From: JBBQFI01 sp038321775
GTDB taxonomy: Bacteria > Verrucomicrobiota > Verrucomicrobiia > Chthoniobacterales > UBA10450
Direction of reading: 5' to 3'
NCBI GenBank assembly: GCA_038321775.1
Contig: JBBQFI010000001.1
Coordinates: forward strand, 124,001 to 188,000
Length of the DNA: 64,000 bases
The notes beneath the pieces were generated by a model. That model did not search any database and had not been told where the DNA came from. It saw only the letters and a program-made list of their open reading frames with translations. Shown here piece by piece: positions 1-7,186 of this stretch (position 1 is the stretch's first letter; the number at the start of each line of letters is the position of its first letter). A program made the translations under genes and the position numbers.

Positions 1-101
1 GCAGACAAAGAGCCGCCGAAGCAGCAACGATATTGAGATGTGAAAGTATTTTTATTTTCATGTGGAAACGTACGGTTGAGTTTTGCCTAACGAATAATAA
101 T

Positions 102-1118
102 TTATGCGGGGGCCGGCCACGCTGTTCCTTTCGTGTAACCTAGCGAATTTAAGACGTTGCGATCAAGCCCGCGCAAAATTTGCCTCATGAGGTTGATTGT
201 TCCGTCAGTCAGGAAGTAGGCGCCATGAATCGCTGCGCCACCCACGCTTGGTGGAAAGAAACTGGAGCAGTCGACGTTCCAAACATTGTCGGTGGGCGAT
301 GAAGCATCCGCGATCGGCGGGGAATTAGAGAGACCGCTGCGCCCGAGCCGTCGCATTCCGAAATGCTTCAAGCCGGCCGAGGCGCCGAGGACGGAATCGC
401 GCCCGCTGTAAAGAGTGGTTATGCGATAGGTGAGGTTAGCGATGGCGTCTCCATCATTATTATCCGGCGCTCCCATATCGAAGAGATCGTTGTCTACATC
501 GGCGGCGACCATGAGAAGTTGATTGATTAGACTAACGAGTAAGGGCTGGTTCTTGCGCGTCCAGGCTGCCGCCATCGCTTTTTGCACGACGTAATTTCCC
601 ATGCTGTGCGCAATGAGAGAGACTTTCGCTTTGCAGGCTTTTCTCGGGTTATCGATCGTCGCCTGCTGCTTATCGACCAGCCAGTCGAACAATGCGCTCA
701 GAACATCCGTAAAATCGTGAGCGCACAAGCGTGCGTGAGAACGGTCCGGTTCGTAACCGAGGATATTGCCGCGCGAAGGCCAGTCATAGAGAATGCAAAG
801 CCCGAGGCTCTCGGGCCCGTTGAAGAGTTTTGCGCAAAGCTGCTCATAAAACGCCGCCGCGGAGGCGAACTTGTTATTGAAACCGTGCACCAAAAGCGTC
901 ACGTGACTTTGGTCTTCGTGCTCACCGGGCGGAAGCGCGGGAAATTTGTCCGAAGCGGCAACCAGAAGCTTTTGAAAATTCCCGCCCGTGACCTTCTGCC
1001 AGTTTTTGATATCCGTGAGCGGCTGCTTGTCGCTCACCCAATACGTCACTCCGTCCGCGTTCGGATCGGGACCAATGCCATCTTCACTGCGGTCATTGAT
1101 CATCCAATATTTTGGCAT
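102..1118 (-). CDS. DUF900-type alpha/beta hydrolase
   Basis: Predicted alpha/beta-fold hydrolase of 338 residues. The oxyanion-side motif HGFNN lies near residue 77, and the nucleophile elbow AHSMGN places the catalytic Ser near residue 171. A segment LCILYDWPSRGN between them is characteristic of the DUF900 (PF05990) family, whose substrate is not known. No signal peptide is seen, so the protein is probably cytoplasmic. It follows the papain-like peptidase on the same strand after a 35-base gap that contains one copy of the dispersed word TCGTTAGGC; a second copy lies 9 bases past the stop. A shared transcript with the peptidase is likely. The start ATG is supported by the lack of homologous-looking sequence upstream. 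The family call is firm; the reaction is unassigned. Confidence 0.8.
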   Translation of the reverse strand: MPKYWMINDRSEDGIGPDPNADGVTYWVSDKQPLTDIKNWQKVTGGNFQKLLVAASDKFPALPPGEHEDQSHVTLLVHGFNNKFASAAAFYEQLCAKLFNGPESLGLCILYDWPSRGNILGYEPDRSHARLCAHDFTDVLSALFDWLVDKQQATIDNPRKACKAKVSLIAHSMGNYVVQKAMAAAWTRKNQPLLVSLINQLLMVAADVDNDLFDMGAPDNNDGDAIANLTYRITTLYSGRDSVLGASAGLKHFGMRRLGRSGLSNSPPIADASSPTDNVWNVDCSSFFPPSVGGAAIHGAYFLTDGTINLMRQILRGLDRNVLNSLGYTKGTAWPAPA

Positions 1119-1153
1119 CGGTTTATCCGCTTTTTAATCGTTAGGCCATGATT

Positions 1154-1969
1154 TCAATGGACGAGGCGGATCGTCCAGAAATCATCCGACAAATTTTCAG
1201 TCAGGAGATACGAGTAGGGCATGGTGTAGTAACCGCGCTTGCCCCATCCCGTTCCCCAGGAATTGCGAACCATGAAACGCTGCGCCTTGTCATCGTAGCC
1301 GACCGCGAGGACCGCGTGACCGCCTACGACGTTCTCGTTAGCCACGGGCATTTCCAAGACGCCGGTTTTCGCTACCTCGGTACTCTCAAAGGCATCGTAA
1401 ACTGTGAAACCAAAGACAAACGGATAGCCGTCCGCGAGGCAGCCTTTCATCTGCGTGAGTGTGCGGTCGACTCGCTGATAACTTAACGCGCGAAACTTTT
1501 TCGCGAGCGTGTAGCAGGATTTGGGTGGCTTTTCCGCTGGCTTCGCTCCGCTTGGCCAAACATTTGTGTTGGAATCAGCGGGAGTATCGTCATACGGCCA
1601 GTCCGACTCCGGACAAGCGCCCTGTTTGCCGACACTTTTTATTCCGTCGCGAATCTGCGCGCCATTATCGAGAGGGATGCTGCGTTCGATGCTGCGCTCA
1701 TTATAATAGATAAAGAGACGCGACGGCGTGAAGTCGGCCAGGCGTTGTTTTTTTCGATCGAACTGAATGGCAGCCGCAATCGCGTTGGCTGTGCAGGAAC
1801 CGATTTGCCCCTGATTATAAACATGCGGACAACGCCGACGAAGATCCGCTTTCGCCGGTAATGGACCCAGTTTTGCCATGGGCGCGGCGTAAAGGTGATC
1901 GCGATTATCGGGAAGATCCGGCATCCAGCCATAACCGCGGCGGGGAGTGGTTTTAGCCGACGTTTTCAT
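1154..1969 (-). CDS. Papain-like cysteine peptidase (family C1)
   Basis: A 271-residue papain-fold cysteine peptidase. The catalytic Cys59 is in QIGSCTANA, preceded by the oxyanion Gln (NQGQIGSC). The catalytic His218 is in GGHAV, and Asn236 is in NSWGTGWG, giving the full C1A triad. The N-terminal piece RGYGWMPDLPDNRD is typical of bacterial stand-alone C1 peptidases that lack a long propeptide. No signal peptide or membrane segment is visible, so export is not supported and the target is unknown. The gene is transcribed towards the DUF900 hydrolase 35 bases downstream. Confidence 0.88.
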   Translation of the reverse strand: MKTSAKTTPRRGYGWMPDLPDNRDHLYAAPMAKLGPLPAKADLRRRCPHVYNQGQIGSCTANAIAAAIQFDRKKQRLADFTPSRLFIYYNERSIERSIPLDNGAQIRDGIKSVGKQGACPESDWPYDDTPADSNTNVWPSGAKPAEKPPKSCYTLAKKFRALSYQRVDRTLTQMKGCLADGYPFVFGFTVYDAFESTEVAKTGVLEMPVANENVVGGHAVLAVGYDDKAQRFMVRNSWGTGWGKRGYYTMPYSYLLTENLSDDFWTIRLVH

Positions 1970-2248
1970 TTTCGGCGCGAATTAATTTACAGTGCTTTCA
2001 TCGCGCAACGCAATTTTGGTCAATACGCATTCACGAATGCCTAACGTTGCTTTTATGAACCTTGGGCGAAGAACGGCAAGCTTTCTTTCCGCCGGTTTTT
2101 AAAATGTGCGGCAATGATCTAAAAATGCCGAGAGAATTATGAATTCTTGCGCTGAAGTTCCCACAAATATTTCGGCCGGTGATTTTTGATATTGTTTCTC
2201 GATTCCGCTTGGACGTGCCATGGAATTTCATACAGTCACAGCGGCAAC

Positions 2249-2334
2249 GCCGATGTGGCGAAATGGCAGACGCAACGGACTTAAAATCCGTTGGGCTTAA
2301 ACGGCCCGTGCCGGTTCGAGTCCGGCCATCGGCA
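2249..2334 (+). tRNA. tRNA-Leu (anticodon UAA)
   Basis: The 86-base sequence folds as a class II tRNA. The 7-bp acceptor stem pairs GCCGATG (2249-2255) with CATCGGC (2327-2333), followed by discriminator A. The anticodon loop CTTAAAA presents UAA. A long variable arm and a T-loop GTTCGAGTC are present; the CCA end is not encoded. It reads UUA/UUG codons. UUA is the codon used when the dispersed word TCGTTAGGC is translated as Ser-Leu-Gly. Confidence 0.95.
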
Positions 2335-2624
2335 TTTCTGAAGTGCGATTTTCCCGTCCGATATCGGCGGGACTTGTTAGGCGATATTACGTTGAAAACG
2401 ATAAAATCATCGCCGTCCGAACCGATTGGAGGAGCGAAGATAAAGCATTGGCGAAGAGCAAGTTTCGGCAAACCGAACATTACAAAAAAGTAATGAAGTT
2501 GCCTATTGCATCGGTTTCCGGATTCTGGTTAAAGCAACACGACCGTTAGCTAACTCACACTTCGATTCTAACGCCGAATCAGTAAATCCCACCTCACTGG
2601 AGCGGCTTCAATTCAGGTATTAAT

Positions 2625-5600
2625 ATGAATAGAAAACGTAAATCCAAATCTGCTTTTTTTAATCTGCGCATTCTTCTTACTGTCGCGCTTTGCTCGTTAG
2701 GCGCTCTGCTTGCGATGTCGAGCTTTACTCAAATGGCTTGGCGTTTTGCCGGCGAGAATAAGCAGAATGAACATATGGACCGGGACGGGGAGCGTCTGCG
2801 CGATATGCCTGTCCCCGGCGGGGGCCCCGACGACTTGAATCGTCTGGAATTAGAAATGAACAACCGGTTGACTTATCCAACGGGAAAATTCGATCCGGCA
2901 TGGCTGCGTCGTGCCGCTGAACAGGATTCGCGCATAGCGAGAGGCATTCCTTTCGGTGCTCAAAAAAACAAACTGAAGGTCAAAGGCAAAAGCTCACCGT
3001 TAGCACTTGACCCCAACAATTTCACCGCGCTGGGACCCCAGCCCGAGCACATGACAGGCTGCTCTGGTTGCTTCGATTACGGGACGACCGAGGGAAGAGT
3101 CAACGCTATCGTTGTGGACCCAACTACAACGACACCCGGCTCTATCGTGGCATACGTTGGCACGGATGGCGGTGGTGTCTGGAAAACGACGAATTGTTGC
3201 AGTGCCTCCACCTCTTGGACCGTCCTCACTGACGGTCCTTTGATCAGCACGACAGCCATCGATACGCTCGCGATCGATTCGAACGATCATAACACGATCT
3301 ACGCTGGCACTGGGGATTTGAATTACGGTTCGTTTTCACAGGGCAGCCAGGGAATTTTAAAGTCCACAGACGGTGGGGCGACTTGGGTAGTGTTGGCACC
3401 GGATGTTTTCGGCGCAGCCCTTCCGGAACCTCCCGGTCAATTCCCGCAGTATCAATCCGTCGGCAAAGTGCGAGTGGATCCGAACAACAGCAATAACGTC
3501 ATCGCCGGGACGAAAACGGGTCTGTATCTTTCTTATGACGGCGGTAACAATTGGACGGGGCCTTGTACAACAAACAGCTTCAGCACACAGCGCCAGGATA
3601 TCACTGGCCTCGAGCTAACAAACATCAGCGGCACGACCCGGATTCTCGCCGCAGTCGGTGTGCGAGGATTTGCCACCACGGTGCAATACAACTTGGATCA
3701 GAACGGGGCGAATGGTCTCTACAAAGGTACCCTCCCAGCGAGCGGCTGCCCATCTGATTTCACCTTAATAACCAGTAACGCGAACGGCTTTGTTTACAGT
3801 TCGACTGCTGTAGCTGGCAGCCCCTACGGCACGAACGCCAACATGAATGCAGGCAGCGGCACGCCTTATGCCCTTCCTGTCGGAACCGGCACCCAGCTTG
3901 GCCGTCTGGACATTGCTGTCGCACCGAGCAATCCAAATTATATCTACGTCCAAGTCGGCCAGATCGCGGCCAATCCCAACGGCGGCTGCGGCAACACTTC
4001 GGGCTGTCAGCTCGGCGTTTGGGCCAGTACCGATGGCGGAACTTCCTGGAGTTTTATGACCGGGTCCGCTGGCCAATCCCTCTTGAATTGCACCGGTGGC
4101 GCCGGCGATTATCCTCAAAATTGGTACGACCAAGGCATCGCTGTCGATCCGAACAATCCGGACCGCATCTTTGTTGATACCTTCGACGTCTGGTTTGCTA
4201 CTCGCACGGGCGCGACGTTTAACGATCTGACCTGCGGCTATAGCGGTGGCAATGTCGTCCACGTTGACCAACATGCTCTCGCCTTCGTGCCCGGATCTTC
4301 GGACATTTTACTCAAGGGCAGCGATGGCGGCGTTTTTTCAAGCAGCGATGCCAGCACCGCCTCAGCAGCAGTCGACAACACTTGGGTCAACATGGATACC
4401 GGCATTAACACGATTGAGTTCTATTCGGGGGACATCAGTGGCAATTTCGCCACCGCTGCCGCACCGCAAGCGAATGGCGGAGCCCAGGACAATGGATCCA
4501 TATCCGTGACATTCTCCGGTTCACCGACCGGGCCGGTGCAGTGGCAGATGGGCAAGGGCGGGGATGGATTCTATGCACGGCTAGATCCTGTCGGAACTGG
4601 TTCAAGTCTCCGGTTTTGGCAGGGGAATAACAGTGGCAGTACTAACCGCTGCATTTCCAATTGCACGGCGCCAGGGGCGGTATGGAAAACAGATCGCGGC
4701 GGTTGGTATGGGGTCGATACGCAATCTTTTGTCCTTCCCTATGACCTTTTCCATGGAGGAATCCCCGGCGGAGACGACTGTCCACCGGCCGGTGCAGCCG
4801 GTGGATGCGGCAACCTTGTCGTTGGCAGCACTAGAGTTTGGGAGACGATCAATGGCAACACCGCATCCACTACAACCAATGCAGTCACCTGGTACGTCAC
4901 GAACACGCCTACAACTCAGAACATGACCAAGAGCACGCTTGGCAACCGTTCTTTCATCAACCAAGTCAAGTATTCGCCCAAGTACTCGAGCGTGGCCATC
5001 GTCGGCACTAACGACGCAAACGTGTGGATTGGGTTTAATCTGGGGACAGGCGTCGCGAGTCAAGCCAACTGGGTGAATGTCACAGGTGGCAATAATCCTT
5101 TACCTAACCGTCCGGTTCTCGGCATCTCGCTTGATGCTTCAGTGTCGGCCGCAAATGTGCCCGTTGGATATGCGGCCGTTGGTGGCTTCAATGCCAACAC
5201 GCCGACCACTCCGGGTCACGTGTTCCAAGTCACTTGCGCCTCCACTTGCGGGTCCTTCACTTGGTTGGACAAAACTGGCAATCTGCCAGATATCCCGGTG
5301 GACTCGGTTATAAATAATCCGAATTATCCTCAGCAAGTTTATGCCGGCACGGACTTCGGACTTTACTACACCGATGACATCACTGTCGCATCGCCGGTGT
5401 GGAATCGCTTCCAGAACGGTCTACCGAATACGATGATTTGGGACATGCAAATAGATCGCGGAGCAACCACGCTCTCGGTCTGGACGCGTAGTCGTGGTGC
5501 CTTCGTTTGGCCGCTGCCTTCCGGCGCCGTGCCGGTTCCAGTGCCGACGAGCATTGTGTCGCGTAAAACACACGGTGCAGCTGGCCCCTTTGATATTGAT

Positions 5601-6095
5601 TTGAAGGCGCCCGCTCCGGGTATCGAATGCCGCACTGGTGGCGCCACAGGAGACCACACGGTCGTCGTGACGTTCGCCGCACCTGTTACCGTTAGCGGTA
5701 ACGGATCGTCGAAGGCTCAGGTATTGTCGGGATCAGGCCAGGTTGGTGCGGGCGGAACTGCAAATGGTAATGCGGTGGCTGTCAGTGGAAACCAAGTGAC
5801 GGTTTCGCTAACCAACGTCGCAAATGCTCAGAAGCTGAACATCACCATCTATGGCGTGAACGACGGCACTAACGTTGGAAATGTTGTATTTCCGATGAAC
5901 GTGCTCCTTGGCGATACGAACAGCTCCGGTTTAACCAATTCCACCGACGTTAGCCAGACGAAAGCCAACTCTGGAACGGTGGCCGATACCTCCACTTTCC
6001 GGACCGATGTGAATGTCAATGGCCTGGTCAATAGTTCGGACGTCTCGTTAGTCAAGAGCGTGTCAGGGACGGGATTGCCGCCAAAGAATAACTAA
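2625..6095 (+). CDS. Secreted BNR/sortilin-like beta-propeller protein with C-terminal dockerin-like repeats
   Basis: An 1156-residue exported protein. Residues about 8-35 form a signal peptide or signal anchor, and the start ATG follows an AT-rich leader. The body carries repeated propeller blades of the BNR/VPS10 type, for example GGGVWKTTN, KSTDGGATW and STDGGTSW, separated by lines such as VDPNNPDRIFV. This suggests one or two seven- to ten-bladed propellers. The last roughly 70 residues contain two Ca-binding dockerin-type loops, GDTNSSGLTNSTDV and DVNVNGLVNSSDV, which in other bacteria bind cohesin domains or help anchoring. Cys pairs in the body suggest disulfides outside the cytoplasm. 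An exact copy of the dispersed word encodes CSLGA in the signal peptide. The gene stands alone and ends before a strong hairpin. The ligand or substrate is unknown. Confidence 0.8.
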   Translation: MNRKRKSKSAFFNLRILLTVALCSLGALLAMSSFTQMAWRFAGENKQNEHMDRDGERLRDMPVPGGGPDDLNRLELEMNNRLTYPTGKFDPAWLRRAAEQDSRIARGIPFGAQKNKLKVKGKSSPLALDPNNFTALGPQPEHMTGCSGCFDYGTTEGRVNAIVVDPTTTTPGSIVAYVGTDGGGVWKTTNCCSASTSWTVLTDGPLISTTAIDTLAIDSNDHNTIYAGTGDLNYGSFSQGSQGILKSTDGGATWVVLAPDVFGAALPEPPGQFPQYQSVGKVRVDPNNSNNVIAGTKTGLYLSYDGGNNWTGPCTTNSFSTQRQDITGLELTNISGTTRILAAVGVRGFATTVQYNLDQNGANGLYKGTLPASGCPSDFTLITSNANGFVYSSTAVAGSPYGTNANMNAGSGTPYALPVGTGTQLGRLDIAVAPSNPNYIYVQVGQIAANPNGGCGNTSGCQLGVWASTDGGTSWSFMTGSAGQSLLNCTGGAGDYPQNWYDQGIAVDPNNPDRIFVDTFDVWFATRTGATFNDLTCGYSGGNVVHVDQHALAFVPGSSDILLKGSDGGVFSSSDASTASAAVDNTWVNMDTGINTIEFYSGDISGNFATAAAPQANGGAQDNGSISVTFSGSPTGPVQWQMGKGGDGFYARLDPVGTGSSLRFWQGNNSGSTNRCISNCTAPGAVWKTDRGGWYGVDTQSFVLPYDLFHGGIPGGDDCPPAGAAGGCGNLVVGSTRVWETINGNTASTTTNAVTWYVTNTPTTQNMTKSTLGNRSFINQVKYSPKYSSVAIVGTNDANVWIGFNLGTGVASQANWVNVTGGNNPLPNRPVLGISLDASVSAANVPVGYAAVGGFNANTPTTPGHVFQVTCASTCGSFTWLDKTGNLPDIPVDSVINNPNYPQQVYAGTDFGLYYTDDITVASPVWNRFQNGLPNTMIWDMQIDRGATTLSVWTRSRGAFVWPLPSGAVPVPVPTSIVSRKTHGAAGPFDIDLKAPAPGIECRTGGATGDHTVVVTFAAPVTVSGNGSSKAQVLSGSGQVGAGGTANGNAVAVSGNQVTVSLTNVANAQKLNITIYGVNDGTNVGNVVFPMNVLLGDTNSSGLTNSTDVSQTKANSGTVADTSTFRTDVNVNGLVNSSDVSLVKSVSGTGLPPKNN

Positions 6096-6113
6096 TCGTT
6101 CGTTTTCCATGGC

Positions 6114-6141
6114 AGGAGCCGCACTTTGTTGTGCGGCTCCT
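6114..6141 (+). terminator. Hairpin after the propeller-dockerin gene
   Basis: A perfect 11-bp stem (AGGAGCCGCAC / GTGCGGCTCCT) with a 6-base loop lies 18 bases past the stop codon. No clear T-run follows, so intrinsic termination is likely but not certain. Confidence 0.6.
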
Positions 6142-6467
6142 CGCCGTTGGGAGGCCAGTGGAGTCGGGGGTGCATGGTCGCGGCTTCTTCTGTGCAACAG
6201 GCTTCGCATGTCAGCGTAAAGCGACTGTCTGGGTTCTCACCCCATCAATCTCAGTACAGAAGGGGAGACGTGATGAGTAGCGCGTTTTGTTCTCATCAGT
6301 TACAAAACGTCGGGGGGCGTTGAGTTCTCATGTTTCGACAGCTAAACTTGGAAATATTTCCAATGCTGCTCGATCAGAGGGAGAATGTGCTTAACGAACA
6401 TGATCGGTGACGCGGCGATCAATTTGTGATTGAGCTGATTTCGAAGACGCGAATTTTTTACTGACTT
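6142..6467. other. Intergenic stretch with no supported gene
   Basis: About 330 bases between the hairpin and the GGQ-protein start. Short open frames exist, but none has a recognisable domain, signal peptide or ribosome site. I see no repeat or RNA structure that I can support; it presumably holds the promoter of the next gene. Confidence 0.5.
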
Positions 6468-6860
6468 ATGAGTGAAAAACTACGCCCCTTGCAGGAGCGA
6501 ATGAAAAAAGTGGGTGTTCGCGCTGCGGATCTGGAAGAAACCTTCGCGCATTCTTCGGGACCGGGCGGACAAAATGTCAATAAAGTCGCGACCGCAGTGC
6601 GCCTTCGCCACACGCCTTCCGGAATAAGCGTAACTGTCCAGGATTCCCGTTCACAGATACGCAACCGACAGTTGGCGCGGGAAAGATTGCTCGACGCCTT
6701 GGAACGCCGGGCGGAAGATCAGCGCAAGGAAAGAATCGCGCTGCGCGAACGGGAACGGCGCCGCACGTCGCGGCGACCTCGTGCCCTGAAGAAGAGAATT
6801 TTGGAGACCAAGAGAAAACGGTCAATTCTAAAGAAACTGCGTGGCAGGGTAATCGATTGA
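6468..6860 (+). CDS. Release-factor-like GGQ protein (ArfB/PrfH-type ribosome rescue)
   Basis: A 130-residue protein made of the peptidyl-tRNA hydrolase domain of class I release factors only. The catalytic loop SSGPGGQNVNK places GGQ at residues 33-35, and the C-terminal third is very rich in Arg/Lys. Codon-recognition domains of RF1/RF2 are absent. Proteins of this build (ArfB/YaeJ and related peptide chain release factor-like proteins) release nascent chains from stalled ribosomes, the basic tail entering the empty mRNA channel. The VRLRHTPSGISVTVQDSRSQ segment is closer to the RF2-like family than to E. coli ArfB, so the precise substrate is inferred. Monocistronic. Confidence 0.85.
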   Translation: MSEKLRPLQERMKKVGVRAADLEETFAHSSGPGGQNVNKVATAVRLRHTPSGISVTVQDSRSQIRNRQLARERLLDALERRAEDQRKERIALRERERRRTSRRPRALKKRILETKRKRSILKKLRGRVID

Positions 6861-6942
6861 GTGAACTGGAAAAATCTTCGCTTCTAATACATCTGTCGAA
6901 GGCACTTGCACCGAATCGTCCTTTGAAAGAGTCTATCCAACT

Positions 6943-7134
6943 ATGAAAAAACTTATTGTGTTAATTCCAGCGCTTCCAGCGCTTCCAGCGATTGCCATGT
7001 TTCTGTCATCCTGTACCACAGTGGTGAAGGAACCGGCTTCAACGAGTACGACGACAACGCATGAGGAGTCTGTGACACGGACGCCCTCCGCTACCCAAAC
7101 AACGACCACCCACACGAGTGGTGGCGGGTACTAG
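6943..7134 (+). CDS. Small Thr-rich lipoprotein
   Basis: A 63-residue predicted lipoprotein. It has a basic start (MKK), a hydrophobic stretch and a lipobox LSSC with the lipidated Cys at residue 24. The mature part is short and dominated by Thr/Ser, ending in a Gly-rich tail. The signal peptide contains a short internal repeat (ALPALPA) encoded by tandem GCGCTTCCA units. The role is unknown; such proteins are usually outer-membrane-attached. The gene is closed by a bidirectional terminator shared with gyrA. Confidence 0.7.
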   Translation: MKKLIVLIPALPALPAIAMFLSSCTTVVKEPASTSTTTTHEESVTRTPSATQTTTTHTSGGGY

Positions 7135-7156
7135 TCTTCAATTCTGAATTGACGGA

Positions 7157-7183
7157 ATGGGGTGCGCAGTTTGCGCACCCCAT
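7157..7183. terminator. Bidirectional terminator between lipoprotein gene and gyrA
   Basis: A perfect 12-bp stem (ATGGGGTGCGCA / TGCGCACCCCAT) with a 3-base loop is followed by T-rich sequence on the plus strand. It sits between two convergent genes. Confidence 0.8.
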
Positions 7184-7186
7184 TTC

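Noticed and set aside
1..36. Possible C-terminal end of a plus-strand gene entering from the left (ADKEPPKQQRY then stop)
   Set aside because: Only 11 codons are visible and two other frames are open equally far; nothing supports a gene.
582..1151. 189-codon open frame on the plus strand
   Set aside because: Antisense to the DUF900 hydrolase, whose motifs are clear; no domain or signal in the plus-strand product.
2031..2480. 149-codon minus-strand frame covering the tRNA
   Set aside because: It runs antisense through tRNA-Leu and has no protein-like features.
6126..6323. 65-codon frame after the propeller gene
   Set aside because: Begins inside the terminator hairpin and shows no protein features.
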